64,000 bases of DNA from Orbaceae bacterium ESL0721 (GTDB lineage: Bacteria; Pseudomonadota; Gammaproteobacteria; Enterobacterales; Orbaceae): contig JAQTHZ010000001.1 in NCBI GenBank assembly GCA_029433365.1, forward strand, positions 434,001 through 498,000, read 5' to 3'. Below are positions 1 to 8,102 of this stretch, piece by piece. Under the pieces are notes generated by a model that was given only the letters and a program-made list of their open reading frames with translations, was not told where the DNA came from and did not search any database. Numbering within the stretch: position 1 is the first letter of the stretch; each line of letters starts with the position of its first letter. Both the position numbers and the translations under genes were made by a program.

Positions 1-1
1 T

Positions 2-589
2 AATAAGTTAAGTAGAACAGTTTCATTAAACCAGTTAAAAGAACTACTGATATTTCCTTATACAAACGAAAAAAAGCCTAAGTTGATTAGTGAAATTGAT
101 TTAAAAAATAAATTCCCTAAAGCCTATGCTTATTTAAAGGTTAATAAAAATGCTTTATCTGAAAGAGATAAAGGTAAAGGAAAATATTTAAATTGGTATG
201 CTTATGGGCGCTCTCAAGGATTAGAACAAGTAGCCTACAAAATGTTTTTTCCTAAGTATTCAGATATTACACCTCATTTTCTAATAAACTCTGATAAGCG
301 TCTTTATTTTTATAATGGATTAGCTTTTTTTGGAAAATCAGTGAGAGAATTAAACGTTCTAAAAAAAATACTTGAATCGAAAATTTTTTGGTTTTATATA
401 CAAAATACAAGTAAACCATATTCTTCCAGTTATTATTCTTTAAATGGTACATATATAAAAAATTTTGGGATTTGTAGCTTAACTAAAACAGAAGAAAACT
501 TTATTTTAAAACAAGATAATAATAATATTTTGAATGAATTTATAGCAAAAAAATATGATATTAATTTAAATGATTTAGAGATTAACTAA
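2..589 (+). CDS. 3' part of a type II/IIG restriction-modification DNA methyltransferase (partial)
   Basis: The reading frame is open from the window edge (base 2) to the TAA at 587-589, so only the C-terminal ~195 residues are present; the TTG at 83 is not a real start. The segment KYLNWYAYGRSQGL, followed by a hydrophobic stretch, FYNGLAFFG, a 'lesKIFWFYI' helix and SSYYSLNGTYIKNFGI, has the look of the C-terminal target-recognition (TaqI-like specificity) region of N6-adenine methyltransferases or Eco57I-type fused enzymes. The catalytic NPPY motif would lie upstream and is not seen. It sits on the 3' side of a tRNA gene and is AT-richer than the housekeeping genes, consistent with accessory DNA. 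The family call is from pattern recognition. Confidence 0.7.
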   Translation, partial: NKLSRTVSLNQLKELLIFPYTNEKKPKLISEIDLKNKFPKAYAYLKVNKNALSERDKGKGKYLNWYAYGRSQGLEQVAYKMFFPKYSDITPHFLINSDKRLYFYNGLAFFGKSVRELNVLKKILESKIFWFYIQNTSKPYSSSYYSLNGTYIKNFGICSLTKTEENFILKQDNNNILNEFIAKKYDINLNDLEIN

Positions 590-915
590 TTTATTTTATA
601 TATCTAATATCAGATTAAATAAATCAGATGCGACTTAAATTCATTAACTCTTAAACTAATGACCTTATTTGTTTTCAATTATTTATTTATAATTAATAAT
701 AAGTATTATGAATAGCTATTAAACAACACATACTCATATTCTTTTGATAAAGATTAAAATTAAGTAAAATCAGACTAAATTACATAATTATTAATAAATC
801 ATTTACATAAAAAATAACATTCTTAGTTGACACATATTTCAATAGCATTATCATGAATTTGAGATATTTATTACATATCTTGTAAAACATTACGCAATAT
901 CTATCTATGAATTAT
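590..915. other. AT-rich intergenic gap between the methyltransferase gene and tRNA-Gly
   Basis: No credible ORF on either strand. The only notable signal is a promoter-like TTGACA-N16-TATCAT at 827-854 pointing rightward, listed separately. The gap lies between accessory DNA and a tRNA 3' end, where an island boundary could fall. Confidence 0.5.
827..854 (+). promoter_or_regulatory. sigma70-like promoter with consensus -35, no obvious gene downstream
   Basis: TTGACA (827-832), 16-bp spacer, TATCAT (849-854). It points towards the antisense strand of tRNA-Gly and yhhL, and no rightward gene follows. It could drive a short RNA, be a relic, or be chance in AT-rich DNA. Confidence 0.3.
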
Positions 916-991
916 TGGAGCGGGAAACGAGGTTCGAACTCGCGACCTCAACCTTGGCAAGGTTGCGCTCTACCAACTGAGCTATTCCCGC
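916..991 (-). tRNA. tRNA-Gly (anticodon GCC)
   Basis: On the minus strand a 76-nt cloverleaf starts GCGGGAATAGCTCAGTTGG and ends with the encoded CCA. The acceptor arm GCGGGAA pairs with TTCCCGC, the anticodon loop is CTTGCCAAG (GCC, glycine), and the T arm carries GTTCGAAC. Its 3' end faces the partial methyltransferase gene, the usual side for integrative elements to insert. Confidence 0.97.
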
Positions 992-1021
992 ATTTAGAAG
1001 GGCTTCGTAAGAAGTGAGTGC

Positions 1022-1049
1022 ATTATACAAAAATTTACTCTCCTCGCAA
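1022..1049 (-). promoter_or_regulatory. promoter of tRNA-Gly
   Basis: Minus-strand TTGCGA (1044-1049), 16-bp spacer, perfect TATAAT (1022-1027). It ends about 30 bp upstream of the tRNA 5' end at 991, a normal stable-RNA arrangement. Confidence 0.7.
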
Positions 1050-1150
1050 CCCCTTTTTAGCTATTTTATTATCTAATGGCGATTTTATTAGCAACTATTG
1101 TTGATTTAACTGGCATCCACATAATAAGATGCGAACTAATCGGCTACGCT

Positions 1151-1414
1151 TTACTTCTTATCCTGTTTTTTCCAACTTAAGGTTTCAAAGATACCGAAGA
1201 GGAAAAGGCGCAACACTTTAAAGCGATCTTTTGTCTTCTCCTGTTTAGTCATGGTAGAGCTTAGCAGCCACGCTTGCAGTCCATGCATAATCACAAAAGC
1301 GATTAAGGCAATATTGGCAACAATATTTGCCGGCCTAGGAAATGGGTGGATTAGGTTAAAGAGTAAAAATAACCAGATACAAGCAAAAATGGTTTTACCT
1401 AAAATAATAAACAT
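1151..1414 (-). CDS. yhhL: DUF1145 family small membrane protein YhhL
   Basis: An 87-residue protein with two hydrophobic segments (about residues 3-20 and 30-52) and a charged C-terminal tail (KTKDRFKVLR...KKQDKK). The pattern FNLIHPFPRPANIVANIA fits the DUF1145/YhhL family, a small inner-membrane protein of unknown function. It lies just downstream of rsmD on the same strand, as in Escherichia coli, which supports the name. The ATG at 1414 follows a purine-rich AAGAGAAAATT. Function is not known. Confidence 0.8.
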   Translation of the reverse strand: MFIILGKTIFACIWLFLLFNLIHPFPRPANIVANIALIAFVIMHGLQAWLLSSTMTKQEKTKDRFKVLRLFLFGIFETLSWKKQDKK

Positions 1415-1507
1415 AATTTTCTCTTATGACACGTTATATAGGGTTAGTTGAATAAATGATTTTTGACTAAATGACATTTTAATAAAGTTTATATCATCAA
1501 AACAGTA

Positions 1508-2071
1508 TCACTCGCCATCTCTAATAAACAGATAACTATGCACCTGCCCCGCAACTTTTTCACGATGTAACTGCCAATTTTTTGGGATATAAGTTAACAG
1601 CTCATGATCGATCTCTGTTTCAATATAGATGTAACCGTTTTTTGCTACCCACTGATGCTGTTCAAGTAGTGACACGGTCTTTTCTACTAAAGCGTGATGA
1701 AAAGGGGGATCGATGAATAAAAGATTAAACTGCTTTTTAGCTGGTTGATTCAACCAATTTAAGGTATCCACATGGAAAATAGAGATCTTATCGGTATGAC
1801 ATAAATCTCTATTTTTCTCAAGCTGTCTGAATGTTATTCGCTCTTTTTCTAACAGTGTGACCTCTTTTGCGCCGCGTGATGCAGCCTCAAAACCCAAAGA
1901 GCCACTACCAGAAAAACAATCAAGGACAGTAGCGTCTTGAATGATCGGCATAAGCCAGTTAAATAGGGTCTCTTTTATACGATCCGTGGTTGGACGTAGT
2001 CCTGCTTTATCTAACACAGGCAACTTACGACCACGCCATCTACCACCAATAATTCGAATTGATCCGCTCAT
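1508..2071 (-). CDS. rsmD: 16S rRNA (guanine(966)-N2)-methyltransferase RsmD
   Basis: A 187-residue enzyme that uses S-adenosylmethionine to methylate N2 of G966 in 16S rRNA during small-subunit assembly. The start SGSIRIIGGRWRGRKL and the Arg-rich RPTTDRIKETLFNWL are typical of the family. The SAM-binding motif is FSGSGSLGFEAASRGA (about residues 54-69), and the catalytic DPPF is in LLFIDPPFHH (about 120). Length matches other RsmD proteins (~198). The start codon lies 11 bp after the mrcA stop, with AGG inside the mrcA end, so mrcA, rsmD and yhhL are probably co-transcribed. Confidence 0.95.
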   Translation of the reverse strand: MSGSIRIIGGRWRGRKLPVLDKAGLRPTTDRIKETLFNWLMPIIQDATVLDCFSGSGSLGFEAASRGAKEVTLLEKERITFRQLEKNRDLCHTDKISIFHVDTLNWLNQPAKKQFNLLFIDPPFHHALVEKTVSLLEQHQWVAKNGYIYIETEIDHELLTYIPKNWQLHREKVAGQVHSYLFIRDGE

Positions 2072-2082
2072 TTATATACCTG

Positions 2083-4614
2083 TCAAAAAAGTTCTGAGCT
2101 ATTACCTTCAGAATCAGTCACTTTAGTCCCTACTTCGTGGCTACTATATTGCGTTGGTTCCGTCCCTTTTATGAAATACTCATCGACTGCTTGGGTATCT
2201 GACTGAGGTAGTAAGCCAGTTACAGGATCGATAGGAACAGTAATCACATTATCAGGTACGATATCATCTTCAATCGGTGCATCTTTTAGCGCTACCCGCA
2301 TATAATCAACCCAAACAGGGTTTGCTGTTACAGCCCCACCTTCTACTTTAGCAGTACTACCTAATTCACGACGATGATCATCAAATCCCATCCAGACTGT
2401 AGCAACAATATTACCGCCAAATCCTGAAAACCAGACATCTTTAGAGGAGTTAGTCGTACCTGTTTTACCGCCAACATCAGAGCGACCTAAGGCCTTAGCA
2501 CGCCACGCTGTCCCTCGCCAATCTTTACCTCCAGATACAGCTGTCTTTAATGCATCTTTCATAATAAAGGCTACATCACTGCTCACGGTATGAGGTGCAT
2601 ATTTTTCTCGACTATTGGTATCTGACAGAGCCAATAGATCATCATCAGCTTTTAAATTATCCTGTTCTGGCTCCTCATTATTAGCGTTCGTGCTCTCATT
2701 TTCAACCTCTCTATTTAAAGCAGGGTTAGTAAATTTCAGATTTTCAATATTTACCTCAGTAATACAGTCACGACAAGCAATTTTGGGTTGATGTTGATAG
2801 ATAACGGTACCAGTACCACTTTCCTCTATTTTATCAATTAAATAAGGTGTAATTAAGAAACCGCCATTAGCAAGGACAGAGTAAGCCCTAGCAACTTGTA
2901 GTGGTGTAAATGATGCAGAACCTAATGCCAATGACTCATTATGGGATAGATTCTCCTTTGGGAAACCAAACCTTTCAAGATACTCTGCCACATAATCAAT
3001 ACCCACTGTACGCAGTGCACGCACCATCATCACATTCTTTGACATTCCTAAACCTACTCGCAAACGGAGTGGGCCGGCATAGTTAGGGGGGGAGTTTTTA
3101 GGTCGCCAAGCGTCAGTGCCTGCAAACCGCAAAATAGGGGCATCATTCAATAATGTTGCCATGGTTAACCCCTGTTCAATGGTAGCAGTATAGATAAAGG
3201 GTTTGATGTTAGAACCTAATTGACGTATAGCTTGCGTTACACGATTAAATTTACTCAGATTAAAATCATAACCACCTACAAGCGCCTTAATAGCGCCATT
3301 ATCAGAATCTAAGGAGATCAAAGCCCCATTTACCGATGGAATCTGAGCTAAATGCCAACTTTTATCAACATTTTTAACCCAAATTAACTGACCTGTTTTA
3401 AGGGTATCAGTCACTTTTTTAGGATATGCACCTTGATGATTATCATCTAAATAGGGGCGCGCCCACCTCATCCCTTCATAATCGATTTCGATTTTACTTT
3501 TATTTGCTAACAGTGCTATTGCCTCTTGATCTGTTGTTTTAATTACAACTGCTGGGCACATACTGTTATAACACATATATTGATTAAGTTGATTTTCTAT
3601 CTGTTCACTGTTCCATGGCGCCTCATTTGCCTTCCAAAGTACTTTTTCAACTCCCCGATAACCATGTCTTATATCATAATCGATTATATTTTTTTGCACG
3701 GCAAATGTTGCAGCATTTTGGTCATTTTTAGAGATAGTGGTATAGACTTTATAACCATCTGTATAGGCGTTCTCGCCAAACTTATCATACATAAATTGGC
3801 GTGCCATCTCGGCAACATAAGGTGCATGGAGCGCAATTTTAGGGGTGTGGTAACTCACATTTAATGGTTTTTTGATCGCTTCATCATACTCATTTTGCGA
3901 AATATAACCCTGCTCCAACATCCGATGTAGTACCCAATCACGGCGCATCAGAGCACGATCAGGATGCGATATAGGATTATAGGCGGAAGGTGCATTAGGT
4001 AGACCTGCAAGAAGCGCCATCTCATCAATAGTTAAATTATCTGCTGCTTTCCCAAAAAAGGTGTAGGATGCCGAGGCAATTCCATAAGCACGTGAACCAA
4101 AATTGATCATATTAAGATAGAGCGCCATAATCTCCTCTTTTGAGAGCGCTTTCTCCATCCGTATGGCTAAAATCATCTCACGCATCTTACGCGAAATACT
4201 TTTTTCAGGCGTCAGAAAGAAGTTTTTTGCCACCTGCTGAGTAATCGTACTTCCACCCTGAGAAAACTCTTTATGTTTCAAACTGACATAAGTTGCCCGC
4301 AAAATACCGACTGGATCGATACCGTAGTGTTCATAAAAACGGGAATCTTCGGTGGCAATAACTGCTTTGACGATCATCGGTGGAATTTGATCATATTGAA
4401 GTGGTGTACGCCTGCGCTCACCAAAAATAGCGATTAAATCGCCATCTGAACTATAAACTTGTAACGGAGTTTGAAAGCGAACCTCTTTTAAAGTGGTTAC
4501 ATCGGGTAGATCTTTAGAGTAGTAGAAGTAAACAGCAATACCTGCTACTAAACCAAATAGTAGGCAACCAATAATAAATTTTAAAAAAAATTTGATGATT
4601 TTAAAAATAATCAC
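2083..4614 (-). CDS. mrcA: Penicillin-binding protein 1A (bifunctional transglycosylase/transpeptidase)
   Basis: An 843-residue class A PBP that polymerises glycan strands from lipid II and cross-links them in the periplasm. An N-terminal membrane anchor (about 5-31) is followed by the GT51 transglycosylase domain with catalytic Glu in VIATEDSRFYEHYG (E89). An OB-like insert comes next, then the transpeptidase with SNIK (about S468), SKN and KTGTT (about 715). Length equals the E. coli protein (850). The start is GTG with AGGAAT upstream; no in-frame ATG lies before the anchor. In many gammaproteobacteria mrcA is divergent from pilus-assembly genes; here the neighbour is ygfX. Confidence 0.96.
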   Translation of the reverse strand: MIIFKIIKFFLKFIIGCLLFGLVAGIAVYFYYSKDLPDVTTLKEVRFQTPLQVYSSDGDLIAIFGERRRTPLQYDQIPPMIVKAVIATEDSRFYEHYGIDPVGILRATYVSLKHKEFSQGGSTITQQVAKNFFLTPEKSISRKMREMILAIRMEKALSKEEIMALYLNMINFGSRAYGIASASYTFFGKAADNLTIDEMALLAGLPNAPSAYNPISHPDRALMRRDWVLHRMLEQGYISQNEYDEAIKKPLNVSYHTPKIALHAPYVAEMARQFMYDKFGENAYTDGYKVYTTISKNDQNAATFAVQKNIIDYDIRHGYRGVEKVLWKANEAPWNSEQIENQLNQYMCYNSMCPAVVIKTTDQEAIALLANKSKIEIDYEGMRWARPYLDDNHQGAYPKKVTDTLKTGQLIWVKNVDKSWHLAQIPSVNGALISLDSDNGAIKALVGGYDFNLSKFNRVTQAIRQLGSNIKPFIYTATIEQGLTMATLLNDAPILRFAGTDAWRPKNSPPNYAGPLRLRVGLGMSKNVMMVRALRTVGIDYVAEYLERFGFPKENLSHNESLALGSASFTPLQVARAYSVLANGGFLITPYLIDKIEESGTGTVIYQHQPKIACRDCITEVNIENLKFTNPALNREVENESTNANNEEPEQDNLKADDDLLALSDTNSREKYAPHTVSSDVAFIMKDALKTAVSGGKDWRGTAWRAKALGRSDVGGKTGTTNSSKDVWFSGFGGNIVATVWMGFDDHRRELGSTAKVEGGAVTANPVWVDYMRVALKDAPIEDDIVPDNVITVPIDPVTGLLPQSDTQAVDEYFIKGTEPTQYSSHEVGTKVTDSEGNSSELF

Positions 4615-4969
4615 AGAGGATTCCTATTTCACTTTATCCAACAATATTTTTTTGATTCAACATTCGCGCACTAAATGTGCGATGCGAGTATATAACAGAT
4701 AAAGCGATCAAAAAATGATTATCTGCCCTATATTTTTTCTACATCATAAAAAAAATTCTGTTCAAAACATTATTTTATAAAAACATTATTTAAAAAAAAC
4801 AGTGCTTGATAAAAAAGTGTTTGATAACAAAGCAACTATTTTGCGTGCCACCTTCCAAAAAATCGCTCTATTTTAAACAAAATTTTATCAAGATGCGAAA
4901 ATAACTTTCTAACTAGCAATGATCAATAGTTATTATTAATAGTCATTATTAATAAAAAGTAGGAATAAC
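4615..4969. other. divergent intergenic region mrcA/ygfX with short tandem duplications
   Basis: AT-rich gap holding the promoters of mrcA (minus) and ygfX (plus); no clear hexamer pair stands out. Two short duplications are visible: AGTGCTTGATAAAAA followed by AGTGTTTGATAACAA (about 4801-4831), and TAGTTATTATTAA followed by TAGTCATTATTAA (4927-4952). Confidence 0.5.
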
Positions 4970-5020
4970 ATGATTTTTACAGGTGATTATAGTATCCCAA
5001 TTTGGCAACAGACGTTATAA
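4970..5020 (+). CDS. possible 16-codon leader ORF ahead of ygfX
   Basis: ATG at 4970 preceded by AGGAATAAC, 16 codons ending in IWQQTL then TAA (5018-5020), only 16 bp before the ygfX start. The ending IWQQTL resembles the beginning of the following gene (MWQTTL), so this may be a local duplication of the ygfX start. Translation is unproven. Confidence 0.25.
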   Translation: MIFTGDYSIPIWQQTL

Positions 5021-5036
5021 GGGCAGAGAGACGATA

Positions 5037-5426
5037 ATGTGGCAAACTACTCTTACCCCCTCACTTCATCAGGCTATTTTAAGTAGCTGCGGTTATCTTT
5101 TATTACTCCTTATAACCCTTTATCAATTCTCTATCATTTACTGGGTCATTTTAGTGCCACTACTATTAACCGAATGGTGGCGATCGATAGGCTATTTTCA
5201 ATCTTTGAAAGGTGAGATGGTGATCTTTCACATCATCAATCAACTCTATTGGCAACATGAACGATTTTATATCATTAGCCAACCGTTACTTTTACATCCT
5301 ATTACCATTATTCACCTCAAATCACGCAAAAATGGCAAAAAACGGACACTCTTTCTATGCCGAAGTAATTTTTCACATAACGATTGGCGATCCTTACACT
5401 ACTATCTACAACAAATTATTTTATAA
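5037..5426 (+). CDS. ygfX: YgfX/CptA-family inner-membrane protein
   Basis: A 129-residue protein with two hydrophobic segments (about 14-29 and 31-43), then a mostly beta cytoplasmic part ending WRSLHYYLQQ. The beginning MWQTTLTPS, the EWWRSIG turn after the second membrane segment and the WR.L...LQQ end match YgfX, a membrane protein usually encoded directly after sdhE (succinate dehydrogenase assembly factor) and also reported as the toxin CptA. The frame extends upstream to a GTG at 4983, but ATG 5037 has AGAGAG upstream and fits the family start. sdhE is not adjacent, so the usual pairing is broken here. Confidence 0.75.
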   Translation: MWQTTLTPSLHQAILSSCGYLLLLLITLYQFSIIYWVILVPLLLTEWWRSIGYFQSLKGEMVIFHIINQLYWQHERFYIISQPLLLHPITIIHLKSRKNGKKRTLFLCRSNFSHNDWRSLHYYLQQIIL

Positions 5427-5535
5427 TGCTATTTTTAAAATAATCTTTTAAAAATGATTTTTTACCAATACAGCTCTTATAATACTGGTCTATAAAACTA
5501 TTTTTCTATACCGTTATTTATGATGATAAATTGTC

Positions 5536-5550
5536 AATGTTTTAGGGTTT
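5536..5550 (+). repeat. interspersed 15-mer AATGTTTTAGGGTTT (variant copy)
   Basis: 14 of 15 identical to the element at 20078, 20127, 43237 and 52194. It lies 110 bp after the ygfX stop, in ygfX sense orientation, between the convergent ygfX and mltB. Confidence 0.5.
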
Positions 5551-5622
5551 GGTCAAATAAAATTGAGCAATATTAATACTAAATATCAATCCTAAATATT
5601 AACTATAATTAAATCTATAATA

Positions 5623-6744
5623 CTATCTCACTGCTTTTACCGCTTGACCTAACTGCCATACCGCCATGGCATAATGGGTGCTATGGTTATAACGGGTGAT
5701 GACATAGAAATTTGGCAGACCATACCAATATTGATAACGGTCTCCCATATCAAGTTTTAATAGACTTACTTCACGATAGCCATCAACAGATTTTTGAGGT
5801 TTTAGACCAGCTTGCTTCAATTTTGTAACTGAATATTTACTTTTAAAACCGTGATCTAACTGTGGTGCCTCTCCATCTGCCATAATGGCAACAGTGCGCC
5901 CTTGTTGCCACCCTTGAGCACTAAAGTAGTTAGCAATACTCCCAATTGCATCAACCGGATCCCAGAGATCGACATGTCCATCTTGGTTGAAATCAACTGC
6001 ATATCGCCTAAAAGCTGAAGGCATAAATTGCCCATAACCCATCGCACCAGCAAAAGATCCCGTTAATGCAAAGGGATCAATGCCCTCATCTCGAGTCATC
6101 AGTAAATAATCTTCTAGCTCCTTTATAAAATAGTCAGCACGTCTTGGGTAAGCAAAAGATAGTGTTGTTAAAGCATCAATGGTTGGAGTATTACCCATTA
6201 CACCTCCCCATCTTGTCTCAACTCCGATGATACCGACAATAATTTCTGGCGGTACACCATATATCTGATGTGCTCGTTCTAAATCAGCTTTATATCTATT
6301 CCAAAACTCAACCCCTTTTGTAAGGTTTTTTTGGGTAATAACTCTATTTTTATAACGGATCCATGCACCATTTGGCGCGTCTGTTGATGCCGTTTTAGGT
6401 GCCTGTTTATCCATTAATCGGATAACTGAATCTAACTGTTCTGTCTGCGATAAAATAAAACGGAGCTGACTATGGTTAAATCCATGTTTATTTACCATCT
6501 GTTTAACGAACTGTTCCTTTTCACGACTTAGCGGTTTAGAGACGCGTTGATTTTGGGCAGGTTCTAAGTAGATCCCCCCTTTTATAGGCGACAAACCTCT
6601 ATGTTGTTCTTCTAACGTCATTTTGGTGGGATTTAATCGCGGATTTTGATCACTGCTACACGCTACTAATGATAGCATTAAGATTAAAACAAGACCTATT
6701 TTTGTACTGTTTACTAAGCTTGTTGCTATATATTTGCACCACAT
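5623..6744 (-). CDS. mltB: Membrane-bound lytic murein transglycosylase B
   Basis: A lipoprotein that cleaves the MurNAc-GlcNAc bond of peptidoglycan, forming 1,6-anhydro ends at the outer membrane. It has a signal peptide with lipobox LVAC (about residues 26-29), the catalytic Glu in IIGVETRWGG, then the family segments GAMGYGQFMPSAFRRYAVDFNQDG and NFYVITRYNHSTHYAMAVWQL. The frame also opens with a TTG at 6756, but ATG 6744 has GGGA at good distance and puts the signal peptide at the N-terminus (373 residues). Its anhydro-muropeptide products are the substrates of AmpG, encoded about 1.4 kb away. Confidence 0.95.
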   Translation of the reverse strand: MWCKYIATSLVNSTKIGLVLILMLSLVACSSDQNPRLNPTKMTLEEQHRGLSPIKGGIYLEPAQNQRVSKPLSREKEQFVKQMVNKHGFNHSQLRFILSQTEQLDSVIRLMDKQAPKTASTDAPNGAWIRYKNRVITQKNLTKGVEFWNRYKADLERAHQIYGVPPEIIVGIIGVETRWGGVMGNTPTIDALTTLSFAYPRRADYFIKELEDYLLMTRDEGIDPFALTGSFAGAMGYGQFMPSAFRRYAVDFNQDGHVDLWDPVDAIGSIANYFSAQGWQQGRTVAIMADGEAPQLDHGFKSKYSVTKLKQAGLKPQKSVDGYREVSLLKLDMGDRYQYWYGLPNFYVITRYNHSTHYAMAVWQLGQAVKAVR

Positions 6745-6950
6745 AGTTGATCCCAAATAGAGTAAAGAGATAAGTTATAATTTGTAAATTGAAAAATAAC
6801 AAAAGGTAACAATTATTGATCAGATTTTATCTATATCAGGATAGGCGATCTACCCTGATACATTTATGATATGTGACATTAAAGAAGTAATAACCACAAT
6901 AATTATGAATAAGTTACATAATTAACCGAACTACAAGATCAATGGTTAAG

Positions 6951-7967
6951 CTATTTTTTCTCCCATTCAACAATATTTGGACACGGTTTATCCTCAATCA
7001 CATTACGAATATTGTTTAACGTAGTATCAGAGATATTTAAAAGTGCCTCTTGGGTTAAAAATGCTTGGTGACCGGTGAAAAGGACATTATGGCAAGAGGA
7101 GAGGCGGCGAAATACATCATCTAAAATGACATCGTTTGATTTATCCTCAAAGAAGAGATCACGTTCATTTTCATAAACATCCATCCCTAAAGCACCAATC
7201 TTCTGCGCTTTTAATGCATCAATAGCGGCTTTAGAGTCGAGCAGAGGACCACGGCTAGTGTTAATGATCATGACGCCATTCTTCATTTTAGCAAAAGATT
7301 GTTCGCTTAAAAGATGGTAATTTTCAGGGGTCATTGGGCAGTGTAGGGTGATAACATCGGATTTGGCATAGAGCTCATCTAACGAGACATAAACGGCACC
7401 TAACTCAACTACCGCATCGGTTGGATAGGGATCATGCGCCAGCACTTGCATACCAAATCCTTTTAAAATACGAATTACCGCTTGCCCAATCTTACCGGTA
7501 CCGATGACACCAGCAACGCGACCATGCATATTAAAACCGGTTAATCCATCGAGCGAGAAGTTAGCATCACGAGTACGCTGATAAGCTTTATGGGTATGGC
7601 GATTTAAGGTCATCATTAACGCAACGGCATGTTCTGCAACCGCTTCTGGTGAATAAGCGGGCACCCGCACAACTGTGATACCTAAACGTTTAGCTGCGGC
7701 AAGATCTACATTATCAAAACCGGCACAACGGAGAGCAAGAATATTGATATTTAACGCTTTTAACTCTTTTAACGTCTTTTCATCCACTTCATCATTAACA
7801 AAAACGCAAACTGCATCAAAATCTTTAGCCGTGATGGCCGTTTTATGGCTTAATTTATGTTCATAATATTCAATATCAAAACCAAACTTTTTATTAGCAA
7901 TCTCTAGATGCTCTTTATCATAATCTTTACTACTAAAAACAGCGACTCTGATTGGCTCTCTCTTCAT
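6951..7967 (-). CDS. ldhA: D-lactate dehydrogenase, fermentative (LdhA)
   Basis: A 338-residue NAD-dependent D-2-hydroxyacid dehydrogenase that reduces pyruvate to D-lactate in the cytoplasm, regenerating NAD+ without oxygen. The Rossmann motif is VIGTGKIGQAV (about 153-163). Catalytic elements are RCAGFDNVDL, NTSRGPLLDS and the His of FTGHQAFLT near 296. Length and the start VAVFSSKDYD match LdhA. The ATG at 7967 follows GAGGT. It is flanked by non-coding DNA, so it is probably monocistronic. An L-type enzyme is encoded at 19062. Confidence 0.95.
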   Translation of the reverse strand: MKREPIRVAVFSSKDYDKEHLEIANKKFGFDIEYYEHKLSHKTAITAKDFDAVCVFVNDEVDEKTLKELKALNINILALRCAGFDNVDLAAAKRLGITVVRVPAYSPEAVAEHAVALMMTLNRHTHKAYQRTRDANFSLDGLTGFNMHGRVAGVIGTGKIGQAVIRILKGFGMQVLAHDPYPTDAVVELGAVYVSLDELYAKSDVITLHCPMTPENYHLLSEQSFAKMKNGVMIINTSRGPLLDSKAAIDALKAQKIGALGMDVYENERDLFFEDKSNDVILDDVFRRLSSCHNVLFTGHQAFLTQEALLNISDTTLNNIRNVIEDKPCPNIVEWEKK

Positions 7968-8102
7968 GTAAATTTACCTCTTAATGGATCGTTTTATTCA
8001 CGCATGTGGTATCATAACATTTTGAAAAATATCTGACCAACATGTTATTGTCACTCTCCTCCCCGTTTTACTTTAAAAAATAGATATAAAAAACTGATAT
8101 AA

